The notes under the pieces: generated by a model
Told to the model about the DNA's origin: nothing
Seen by the model: the letters and a program-made list of their open reading frames with translations, nothing else
Database searches by the model: none
Shown here: positions 15,332 to 21,944 of the stretch, piece after piece
How positions within the stretch are numbered: position 1 is the stretch's first letter
Layout of the letters: each line of letters starts with the position of its first letter
Made by a program: the position numbers and the translations under genes
Assembly: GCA_021161055.1 (NCBI GenBank)
Contig: JAGHBI010000045.1
Location: 1 to 21,962, forward strand
DNA length: 21,962 nt
Source of the DNA: Candidatus Iainarchaeum sp.
Lineage (GTDB): Archaea > Iainarchaeota > Iainarchaeia > Iainarchaeales > DTGL01
Reading direction: 5' to 3'

Positions 15332-16990
15332 TTGAATTCATTTGCATGGGGTGGTTTTTTGCGTTATAAGCTTCTGGTATTGCTGCTGGCTTTACTGTGC
15401 TTTACAGTGCTTTTTGGCTGTATTCAGCCCAGCGATAGTTCAGATGAGCAAGAAAAGCCAACGCCAACAGCCGAGCCGAAGAAAGAGTTTTATATAGGCT
15501 ATAAATTTAGAGAGAATGAGGCATTGTTTCACAGGCTGAGGATTGAAACAACAGTAGATGCAAATAAAAAACCAACGCAGATACTTGAAACCGTTACAAT
15601 ACCGCTTGCAGTATACCCTGATTATGCACATATTCGCATGGTGATGCTCAAGGCTTTGAGGCTTGATAAAAACGGTGCAAGCGATATATGTGGCGAGCTT
15701 GCATACAGCCAGAAGCTTTCTGATATGAATCTCTATGTTGATGGAAAAGTGGATTATGGGCATTTTTCTGTTACAAATTTCTATCTGCCACAAAGGCCGT
15801 TGCGCATAGGCGACAGCTGGACATTTGAGGGCATTAATTACAGCTTGGAAGAAGCCACAACAATAGAAACCCTTGCAGGTAAATTTAAAGTGCTTAGGAT
15901 ATCATTCTCCGGTCAGAGGTCTGCAGCGAGCGGCACAAAGAGCATAGAGGGCACATTGTTTTTTGACTATGAGAACAATCGCATAGCAAAGTATGTTCAG
16001 GAAGAGAAGCGCAAAGGGTATCGCAGAACTATAGAAACAGAACTGATTGGTGTTAAGCAGGATTATGATGAACCCGATATGCGCTGTGTTTATGCACAGA
16101 CAAAACTCAGTTTGCTCGCGAAGTATGAAAAAGCAAGGGCTCAGAACGCGGTTGAGAACTTTAAAGAATCGCTTTATTTTGCGCTCTCCGCAAAATATGA
16201 ATTGAAAGGCAAGGATCTGAATGCTGATGAAAAACAATTGTATGCAAATATACTTGAGATAATTGCTGATGATTACAAATGGCTCAATGAGCAGAAGAAG
16301 GAACTTGCAACAAGGCTCGAACTTGGCAGGCTTTACATTGAAATGTTCAATGAGGCGCTTGCTTCAGGGCTTGCAAATGCAAGGCACTACTTTGGTGCAA
16401 GATATAATCTGCAAGCAGTTGCAGATTCAAACAGCATGTATGCAGATGAAGCGAATGAGATGTTGCAAGCACTTGATGAATCGGAGTTTGGCATAGTGCG
16501 TGGCAAAGCTCTTCTAAAAGACACCGGTGATAATACTGGTACTATTGCAGAACTTTTCGATAAAACAACCGTGTTGCAATTTGAACTATTGGGTGAGCCC
16601 TACTATAACCTCCCCGTAATGGATAAAAGTTCAGAGGATGAGCTTGCAATATGCCTTTACAGGGATGGTTACACTCCAAAATTCTTAATTGGGAGCGCTG
16701 GCAGGCTTGTTTCGAAGCATCACGATATAATATTGGAACCTCTGCTTGATTCTAATGCAGCGGTAATTGCCGGCACATGCTATAATGAGCGGGGCTTTGT
16801 TCAGAATGCCAAGCTAACTCTGCAGAGCAGTTCTGAAAGCGCAGAGGTTGTTTGCGATAAATACTTCGTTGCAACACTTAAGCCAGGCGATTATAACATA
16901 ACTTGCAACGGAAAAACGCTTGCTGAAAATATTCCTTTGAAAGCTGGCAAAGTAGTTATAAAACACCTAAAGCTCAGCGAAAACAATTAA
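15332..16990 (+). CDS. Predicted lipoprotein of unknown function
   Basis: Up to 552 residues. A hydrophobic signal (RYKLLVLLLALLCFTVLFGC) ends in a lipobox-like LFGC, so the mature protein probably starts at Cys30 and is lipid-anchored outside the membrane. A Ser/Asp/Glu/Pro/Thr-rich linker follows (SDSSDEQEKPTPTAEPK). Residues 50-245 form a beta-rich domain with a PLRIGDSWTFEG segment and TLAGKFKVLRISFSG, like DUF3108-style envelope domains. Residues 250-385 are helical with TPR-like repeats of Lys/Ala/Tyr. Residues 390-552 are beta-rich, ending in a carboxypeptidase-regulatory-like stretch (LTLQSSSESAEVVCD). There is no ATG near the start: TTG 15332 fits the TATA spacing, while TTG 15359 gives a more compact signal peptide (MRYKLLV). 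Confidence 0.75.
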   Translation: MNSFAWGGFLRYKLLVLLLALLCFTVLFGCIQPSDSSDEQEKPTPTAEPKKEFYIGYKFRENEALFHRLRIETTVDANKKPTQILETVTIPLAVYPDYAHIRMVMLKALRLDKNGASDICGELAYSQKLSDMNLYVDGKVDYGHFSVTNFYLPQRPLRIGDSWTFEGINYSLEEATTIETLAGKFKVLRISFSGQRSAASGTKSIEGTLFFDYENNRIAKYVQEEKRKGYRRTIETELIGVKQDYDEPDMRCVYAQTKLSLLAKYEKARAQNAVENFKESLYFALSAKYELKGKDLNADEKQLYANILEIIADDYKWLNEQKKELATRLELGRLYIEMFNEALASGLANARHYFGARYNLQAVADSNSMYADEANEMLQALDESEFGIVRGKALLKDTGDNTGTIAELFDKTTVLQFELLGEPYYNLPVMDKSSEDELAICLYRDGYTPKFLIGSAGRLVSKHHDIILEPLLDSNAAVIAGTCYNERGFVQNAKLTLQSSSESAEVVCDKYFVATLKPGDYNITCNGKTLAENIPLKAGKVVIKHLKLSENN

Positions 16991-17055
16991 AAAAGCCTGC
17001 AGCTTAAATTTATGTGCGGGGGCATGGGGTAACCAGGCAGCCCAGCAGGCTCCAG

Positions 17056-17149
17056 ACACTCAGTATCTGGAGCGCCGAGCTCTTAAGAGCGATGACGACA
17101 AGCAGGTGAGAACAGGAAACCATTGCGTATGGTTCCTATGTTGGAGGTC
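17056..17149 (+). other. Archaeal tRNA-Trp intron with a relaxed bulge-helix-bulge
   Basis: 94 bases, placed between positions 37 and 38. Anticodon-loop CTCCA (17050-17054) can pair with TGGAG (17142-17146) near the 3' splice site, forming the helix expected for the splicing endonuclease. The 5' side gives a 3-base bulge (GAC) followed by a 2-bp inner helix (AC/GT). The 3' side gives four unpaired bases (GTCA), one more than the canonical three, so the structure is relaxed. Inside are a perfect palindrome GCTCTTAAGAGC (17079-17090) and a strong hairpin, AGGAAACCAT with ATGGTTCCT (17114-17137), nine pairs with one bulged A. At 94 bases it is longer than a minimal tRNA intron, leaving room for another function. 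Confidence 0.85.
17066..17109 (+). ncRNA. Possible C/D-box-like 2'-O-methylation guide within the tRNA-Trp intron
   Basis: TCTGGAGC (17066-17073) is complementary to GCTCCAGA, positions 31-38 of the mature tRNA. The box-D-like CCGA (17075-17078) follows. The fifth base upstream of this box, G17070, pairs with C34, the wobble base; by the box-D plus five rule C34 would be 2'-O-methylated. Introns of tRNA-Trp in Haloferax and other archaea are known to guide this same modification. A C-box-like GCGATGA (17089-17095) lies 10 bases after CCGA, giving the D'-C' order. A second complementary stretch AGCAGGT (17101-17107) matches tRNA positions 38-44 and is followed by GTGA-like sequence. Against: CCGA and GCGATGA each differ from consensus, no upstream box C is seen, and no perfect CTGA exists in the intron. 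Confidence 0.35.
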
Positions 17150-17183
17150 ACCTGCTAGTCCGGGTTCAAATCCCGGTGCCCCC

Positions 17184-17203
17184 ATCTATTTTTTGCCGTT
17201 TCT
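17184..17203 (+). repeat. 20-nt direct repeat, copy 1 (T-rich, at tRNA 3' end)
   Basis: The exact 20-base sequence starting ATCTATTTTTTGCC occurs here and at 18230-18249. This copy starts at the tRNA discriminator base. Its run of six T residues directly after a tRNA is where an archaeal terminator would be expected. Confidence 0.75.
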
Positions 17204-17244
17204 CAGGTCGAAACAATTAAAAAAAATTGTCTGATTAGTTATTT

Positions 17245-18180
17245 ATGGATTCTGAGGTTGTTCCTGAAACCCAGAGGAAGACCTCTCTTCTGGCAATTGT
17301 TGCATTAATTTTTGCAATACTTGTTCCTCCGTTAGGTCTTGTTTTAGGCATTATTGCCTATAATAAAATAAAGCGCGACCCTAGTTTGAAAGGTGAAGAC
17401 ATTGCATTGTTAGCTATCGTTATTGGTGCGGTTCTTACTGTAGTTCTCATTGTAATCGGCGCTATCACTATCATACTTTCCGGTGCATGGCTTGGCCTCT
17501 GGAAAATACCTGAAGCAGATTCTGCAGCCCCTGCAAAGATGCTTATTATAGGGCAGCCCAGCCAGAAGACAATAGCTGTGCTTAATAATCTCACAGATTT
17601 AGTTCTTTACGTAACACGCAGTGCAGATTCATTGCAGATAAGCCCAAAGGAGCAGCTTGCCCAGTACGATATAGTGATGTTAGATCAATCCAACAGCGCA
17701 GGCCCATTTATTTCCAAAGCGCTTGGCGATGCGCTGCACGATTATGTTGCTAAAGGAGGTAAGCTCATTATTGTAAAAAATTCAGGAACCCTTTCCAAAG
17801 ATGCCCCAGGCGCTGCTGGCTGGCTTGCTAATTTGGGAGATATTGCGCCGGTTGAGTGTACACTTGATAAACACAACATACCAACTTGTTTGCAGCCTAT
17901 TCGCATCAGAGGCGAGCTCATAAAACTTGATTTCGATCATCCAATCATGGAAGGCATCGAAAGGGTGCCTGCGCTGCCAAGTGAACCGCTGCTAGATTTA
18001 GAAGTTTTCGATGTTGCAGTTAAAGGTAAAGAAATTGCTTACATAAAGGATGCAGATTCAACGAAGAAGTATCCTGGAATAGTTGAAAGGAAATATATCC
18101 TCGGTAAGGTAATATATTTCAACTATAATCCGGGAAAGACTCCTGAAATATTTATTAATACGCTGAATTACCTGAAGTAG
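17245..18180 (+). CDS. DUF4190-like membrane protein with outer ThuA/GATase-like domain
   Basis: A 311-residue protein. Two membrane segments (about residues 13-38 and 51-77) with the intervening AYNKIKRDPSLKGEDIAL match the DUF4190 layout found in many small membrane proteins. Residues 95-311 form an alpha/beta domain (KMLIIGQPSQKTIAVL; YDIVMLDQSN; LHDYVAKGGKLIIVKNSG; DFDHPIMEGIERVP). The pattern of a YDIVMLDQ strand, then a DYVAKGGKLIIV strand, then DHPIMEGI resembles ThuA or class I glutamine-amidotransferase-like domains used as extracellular binding modules. No catalytic Cys-His pair is obvious. There are two cysteines (about 206 and 216). The gene stands alone between tRNA-Trp and the large surface-protein gene, bracketed by the 20-nt repeats. 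Confidence 0.72.
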   Translation: MDSEVVPETQRKTSLLAIVALIFAILVPPLGLVLGIIAYNKIKRDPSLKGEDIALLAIVIGAVLTVVLIVIGAITIILSGAWLGLWKIPEADSAAPAKMLIIGQPSQKTIAVLNNLTDLVLYVTRSADSLQISPKEQLAQYDIVMLDQSNSAGPFISKALGDALHDYVAKGGKLIIVKNSGTLSKDAPGAAGWLANLGDIAPVECTLDKHNIPTCLQPIRIRGELIKLDFDHPIMEGIERVPALPSEPLLDLEVFDVAVKGKEIAYIKDADSTKKYPGIVERKYILGKVIYFNYNPGKTPEIFINTLNYLK

Positions 18181-18229
18181 CTCTTTAAAATTCTGCCAAC
18201 ATCCAGAGGCAGACAAGAACTGACAACCA

Positions 18230-18249
18230 ATCTATTTTTTGCCGTTTCT
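18230..18249 (+). repeat. 20-nt direct repeat, copy 2
   Basis: Exact match to 17184-17203. It lies 50 bases after the stop codon at 18180 and about 50 bases before the next start. A 6-bp hairpin (TCTGCC with GGCAGA, 18192-18213) precedes it. Both copies lie just downstream of a transcription unit, so a shared terminator sequence is the simplest reading. Confidence 0.75.
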
Positions 18250-18300
18250 TCGAGCACCAGCAAACTTTATTAATGAGAAATATACTTAACATTTAAGAGT

Positions 18301-20667
18301 ATGCGAAAAAACATTTGTCTAGCAGTAGCTCTAATACTTTTGCTTAGCCTTGCTTATGCACAGAATCAGGAGGTAAGGATTTCGCGCATAGAAACAAACG
18401 CAAGATCGCTCAAAGAAGGCGAACTCTTCGAAGCCTCTGTAATACTTGAAGAAAATATGGAAGACCTTAACTATGTCTGGGACTTTGGCGATGGAAGCAT
18501 ACTTTCAGGCAATTTCCCTAAAGCCTATCACCTGTTTTACCTTGATGAGGGGACATATTCCAAAGATTTCAATGTTAAGGTAACAGTGTTCTCCAAAAAT
18601 AGCTCGGATATGAGAAGCATTAAAATAAAGGTTTCAAGGGCGCCATCTAAGATAAAGGTGGTTTACCCCGAGCCTGCAGTTTTAAACAGCAAGCATATGC
18701 CTCCCACTGTAAGTTTTATGGTATTGGACTATGCGGGCAATACAATTTCAGCCATAAGAAAAGATAATGTTGAAGTGCGTATCAATGATAAAAAGATTGA
18801 GAATATCTCCGGTGGCGAGGGGAGCTTTGAAATCACTTTGGAGCCAAGCTATTCCTTCCACTCTGTTGAGTTCATAAATATCAAAGCAAGGCGTGGCCAC
18901 AGGGATATAAAAGCAACAGTGCCTATTTATTTTAAGCCAGCAGAGCTTGGCATTCCAGCAAACCCCCTTGAAGGCCACAAATTTTATATTGGAACGCAAT
19001 TTGGTACCATTCATATTGATATAGCATATCCTGATGGTTCTGCAGTTGAGAGCGGAGCATTTTACGCTGAACTGTTCGCTGATTCCAATATGATTCAGAA
19101 GGTAATGCTTAAGAGAGGCCCAAACGCGTTTTACGCTGATTTTGATTATACCTTTTCTCTAAATGACTTTGGCAAGGAATTCACTCTTGCTGTTGAGGGA
19201 CAGGATTTATTTGATAATGTTCTCAAAAGGAAGGAGTATAGGTTTCACCTATCAAAAGATAACCCTATATTCAATCTTGAGGTGTTAAAACCCAATCTGT
19301 ATAAAAACAGGATTCTTGGCATAAGGCAAAAGTTCCGCTTTGAAGTGGCTGTAGATTCAAATCAGGAGATTAAAGATGTCAATGTTCTGCTGAGAATACC
19401 TGAATTGGGCATAGAGAGAGTGTTTGCCAAGGAAGCAGGTGTTTTTTCACTTAATTTCATCACACCTCCAGAACCTGCAAGTAATGTCACACTTGAGCTT
19501 GTGGCTAGTGGCATCGTCGGTGACAGAATGCTCGCTGATATCGAAAGGCGCAAGGTTTCCATCACCAACCGCATAGATATCAATTTTATCTATCCGCAGG
19601 AAAAGGAAACAACAGTGTTCTCGAGCGAAAACATGCTAAAGGTAGAGCTAAAATATCCCAACGGCGCGCTCCTCGATATTCAGAGCCTTAGAGCAATCCT
19701 CTATGTTGATGGTAAGCCGAGCAAGATAATTCTCACCAGGGATTTGAATAAAGGATATTATTTCTTCAAGTTCGTGGATGAATTTTTAGGTCGCCACAAA
19801 TTGAAGCTTGTGATAAAGGACGATTTTTTTGGCTCAAAAGAAATTGAGTGCAATGTTGTAAAACAGATGCCATGGCCGGCAATTTTAACAATGCTTGCTG
19901 TTGTTATGACACTCGGAGTGCTTCTCTACTTTATAATAGGCAGAGTGAGGTATTTGAGAGCAGAAAAAAGAAGACTCGCAGAAAGACTCGCACAGATAGA
20001 AGAAGAGATGAAAAAGCTTCAGTCAGAACTATTCACCAGAAGAATTTCATTGGAGGAGTATAAGGGAAAAATGCTAGTTTTGCAGAACGAGAAGGAGAGC
20101 ATTGAAAAGGGGCTTGAGAAGGGCCCTGGCTTTAAAATTTTCACCAGTACAATCGCAAAATTGTTTAAAAAAACAAAGGTGAAAAAAGAGCCCTCAAAAC
20201 CCACACCAAAACCCGAAGAGAAACCAGTAAGGCCTCTTCACAAAGCACCGGTTAAACCTGCTTTCGGTGAACAGGTTGTTGTGCCTTCTTGGCCCAGGCC
20301 GGCTGGTATTATGCATGTTCCGTTTAAAGAACCGAAAGAAAAAGTTACGGAAATAAAGCCGCCAAAACCTTCACCAAAATCCGCTGGGCCTGCAGGCATT
20401 GTGAAAGTGCCAAGGCCGAAAGAGCGAACAGAAGACCTCAGCGCTGTGCTTAAGAGAGCGGTTAAGGTGGCCTCTGGCAAAAAACCTGAACGCGAGCTTG
20501 AACTCTATACAAAGGAAGAACTCGCCACAATAAACAAGCTGTGTTCTGTGCTAAAGCCTGCAAAATCCAAATACAAGCCTGGAGAGATCTACAGAGCGCT
20601 CATAGAGGAAGGCTATAAACCAAACGTTGCCCTGGGTGTGATTGAAAAGCTTTTCAATATCGAATAA
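18301..20667 (+). CDS. Large surface protein: PKD and Ig-like outer domains, TM helix, coiled-coil and proline-rich cytoplasmic tail
   Basis: 788 residues. A signal peptide (1-20, ending SLAYA) is followed by a PKD domain (about 25-115; LNYVWDFGDGS is diagnostic). Several beta-sandwich repeats (about 118-520) with phrases such as IDIAYPDGSAVESGAFYAEL and LKVELKYPNGALLDIQSLRA resemble each other at about 225-325 and 430-520. A transmembrane helix (about 526-548) is followed by a charged coiled coil (549-600) containing LFTRRISLEEYKGKMLVLQ, similar to a SHOCT motif. Next is a Pro/Lys-rich linker (about 620-710) with PKP, KPP and PAGI repeats. A small helical end (about 735-788, YTKEELATINKLCSVLKP) completes it. 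It could link an outer ligand or S-layer to a cytoplasmic partner, but no family was recognised for the whole. Its stop directly abuts that of the convergent PIN gene. Confidence 0.75.
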   Translation: MRKNICLAVALILLLSLAYAQNQEVRISRIETNARSLKEGELFEASVILEENMEDLNYVWDFGDGSILSGNFPKAYHLFYLDEGTYSKDFNVKVTVFSKNSSDMRSIKIKVSRAPSKIKVVYPEPAVLNSKHMPPTVSFMVLDYAGNTISAIRKDNVEVRINDKKIENISGGEGSFEITLEPSYSFHSVEFINIKARRGHRDIKATVPIYFKPAELGIPANPLEGHKFYIGTQFGTIHIDIAYPDGSAVESGAFYAELFADSNMIQKVMLKRGPNAFYADFDYTFSLNDFGKEFTLAVEGQDLFDNVLKRKEYRFHLSKDNPIFNLEVLKPNLYKNRILGIRQKFRFEVAVDSNQEIKDVNVLLRIPELGIERVFAKEAGVFSLNFITPPEPASNVTLELVASGIVGDRMLADIERRKVSITNRIDINFIYPQEKETTVFSSENMLKVELKYPNGALLDIQSLRAILYVDGKPSKIILTRDLNKGYYFFKFVDEFLGRHKLKLVIKDDFFGSKEIECNVVKQMPWPAILTMLAVVMTLGVLLYFIIGRVRYLRAEKRRLAERLAQIEEEMKKLQSELFTRRISLEEYKGKMLVLQNEKESIEKGLEKGPGFKIFTSTIAKLFKKTKVKKEPSKPTPKPEEKPVRPLHKAPVKPAFGEQVVVPSWPRPAGIMHVPFKEPKEKVTEIKPPKPSPKSAGPAGIVKVPRPKERTEDLSAVLKRAVKVASGKKPERELELYTKEELATINKLCSVLKPAKSKYKPGEIYRALIEEGYKPNVALGVIEKLFNIE

Positions 20668-21339
20668 TCAGCGGTGCAAAAACCTGTTTATTTCCTCGCT
20701 GCTGAGCGAACACCCAGAATATTTTAAAGAATACAGCGCGCCTTCAAGTGCATACCTTGTTTTTCCCAGGAGCTTCTGGAGAATCCCCTTCTCGTAGGCA
20801 AATGCAACGAGTTCTGCAGACCTCACAATTACAAGGTGTTTGAATTCCTTCCTGAAAAACTTTGCTTGCTCTGGGTTCATTCTAATCTTTTCTTTGCGTC
20901 TCCTCTGAAGAAGTGCTCTTAATCCAAAGGGGTCCTCTATTAGCATACGCAGCGTTCTTTCATCTATCACAAGAGCTTTGGCATTCATTTTGTTTGCAAG
21001 CACAAGCGCTTCTGCTTCCCCCTCATGGATTATTTTGATATGCCCTCTATTTGAAAAGAAGCAGGTGTTCGCATTTTCCATTATTTTTTGTAGGTATTTC
21101 CTGTCTTTCCTATCCAGTTTAGCAACGTGGAGCCAGCCTTTTGAAATGCCTCTGTCTATTCGCAGAGCGTTCAGTTCAAACCTTTTTATTCTGAGCGGAT
21201 TGTATACGCTTTCTTCCGCAACGGTTTTTGAGACTACAAACCTTATGCCAAGCTTTGACAGTTCGCCGATTAGATCGAATAGGCAGGATGATGAGAGCGA
21301 TATTAGCGAGCTTGAATCCACAACAAGCGTGCCAAGCAT
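20668..21339 (-). CDS. PIN-domain protein (predicted ribonuclease)
   Basis: A 223-residue protein with the PIN acid pattern: LVVDSSSLISL (D8), TVAEESVY (E42/E43), HEGEAEALVLANKM (E107, E110) and ALVIDERTLRML (D126). PIN domains are Mg/Mn-dependent ribonucleases found in VapC toxins, Nob1 and other RNA-processing proteins. This one is longer than VapC (about 130-140 residues) because of an extra C-terminal helical part (about 150-223), which includes a repeated basic stretch (RRRKEKIRMNPEQAKFFRKEF). The ATG follows directly after the stop codon of the upstream helical gene with no gap, which strongly suggests coupled translation. It could be a toxin of a two-gene module or a housekeeping RNase; the sequence does not decide. 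Confidence 0.8.
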   Translation of the reverse strand: MLGTLVVDSSSLISLSSSCLFDLIGELSKLGIRFVVSKTVAEESVYNPLRIKRFELNALRIDRGISKGWLHVAKLDRKDRKYLQKIMENANTCFFSNRGHIKIIHEGEAEALVLANKMNAKALVIDERTLRMLIEDPFGLRALLQRRRKEKIRMNPEQAKFFRKEFKHLVIVRSAELVAFAYEKGILQKLLGKTRYALEGALYSLKYSGCSLSSEEINRFLHR

Positions 21340-21903
21340 TTAATCACCCAATGCCTTTTTCAATTCTCGCACTCTTTCAGCAATCCCCTTGCGTATCGCT
21401 TCTTTATCGTAAAGCCTTGTTGCACCGATGTATGCAAGCAGTGTTTTTTTATCCGCTCCGAGAAGTTCTGCAGCTTGGCCTAACGAAGTGCCCATAAAGT
21501 ATGCATCGCTCGCATATTTCACACGAGCTTTATCGAGCAGGCTTTGAACAAACCTGCCGAAGTAACTATCTATGCGTTCAAGTTTGCTGTGGAGCCTTGC
21601 CAGCATTTTTGTGAATTCTTTCTGCTGACCTCTTCTGAGGCAAAGAACCATCTTCTCTAAATTTTCTACAATCTTAGCTCTATTCCTCGGCCATGCCTTT
21701 GATTTTATTATGTGCTCCTTTGTAAGTATCTTATGCAATACATAGGCAGCTATGCTCTGCTCAGCCATTATTTTGCTATTGTTCTTAACAGCCTTCTTTA
21801 TTAACTCATTTGCGGTGAGCCTTAGCTCCATAGCATTTCCTTTTTTAAAATCATGGAGAATCTTCTGCATGGTCTTGTATAATTCTGGGGAGGCTTCTTC
21901 CAT
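21340..21903 (-). CDS. All-helical protein partnered with the PIN-domain gene, unknown function
   Basis: 187 residues from ATG 21903. It is basic and predicted mostly helical. The C-terminal part (about 130-187) includes SLGQAAELLGADKKTLLAYIG, which reads like a helix-turn-helix (a 'GQAAELLG-x2-KKTL' recognition pair). It could therefore bind DNA and autoregulate the pair. A TTG at 21918 would add five residues. ATG 21903 is better because GAGGG, a ribosome-binding-like sequence, lies 6 bases upstream, and AAATATAAACC is centred about 36 bases upstream. The stop TAA is followed at once by the PIN ATG. It is much larger than typical VapB antitoxins (about 70-90 residues). No family recognised. 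Confidence 0.68.
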   Translation of the reverse strand: MEEASPELYKTMQKILHDFKKGNAMELRLTANELIKKAVKNNSKIMAEQSIAAYVLHKILTKEHIIKSKAWPRNRAKIVENLEKMVLCLRRGQQKEFTKMLARLHSKLERIDSYFGRFVQSLLDKARVKYASDAYFMGTSLGQAAELLGADKKTLLAYIGATRLYDKEAIRKGIAERVRELKKALGD

Positions 21904-21933
21904 ATTGTTCCCTCTCAATAAATAGTGTTAAAT

Positions 21934-21944
21934 GGTTTATATTT
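21934..21944 (-). promoter_or_regulatory. TATA box of the helical-protein/PIN pair
   Basis: Minus-strand AAATATAAACC is centred about 36 bases from ATG 21903. That implies a leader of roughly 9-10 bases, which would include the GAGGG ribosome-binding-like sequence at 21910-21914. Confidence 0.5.

Larger units (their letters stand above)
17018..17184 (+). tRNA. tRNA-Trp (anticodon CCA), intron-containing
   Basis: A complete cloverleaf of 73 mature bases. Acceptor GGGGGCA (17018-17024) pairs fully with TGCCCCC (17177-17183), with discriminator A at 17184. The D-stem is GGGT/GCCC with loop AACCAGGCA containing GG. The anticodon stem GCAGG (17045-17049) pairs with CCTGC (17151-17155), and the mature loop is CTCCAGA with anticodon CCA (17052-17054). 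The variable region is TAGT. T-stem CCGGG/CCCGG encloses TTCAAAT. CTCCAGA is the usual archaeal tRNA-Trp loop. A 94-base intron separates G37 from A38; the junction can slide by one base because both sides have an A. The 3' CCA is not encoded. AT-rich sequence (16979-16994) is a plausible TATA region at the expected distance upstream. Confidence 0.95.

Noticed and set aside
17050..17072. Reading CCAGA...TCTGG as the anticodon stem of a tRNA-Leu with anticodon CAG
   Set aside because: The loop would have 9 bases, and no class II variable arm fits. The Trp reading gives a perfect 5-bp stem, a standard CTCCAGA loop and consistent arms.
17056..17149. Canonical complete C/D sRNA in the intron
   Set aside because: No exact CTGA and no exact RTGATGA occur in the intron, and no box C precedes the first guide, so only a degenerate guide can be proposed.
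17184..18249. Integrated element bounded by att sites at tRNA-Trp
   Set aside because: The repeat shares only one base with the tRNA, and no integrase or other mobile-element gene lies between the copies. Kept only as a low-weight alternative in the repeat finding.
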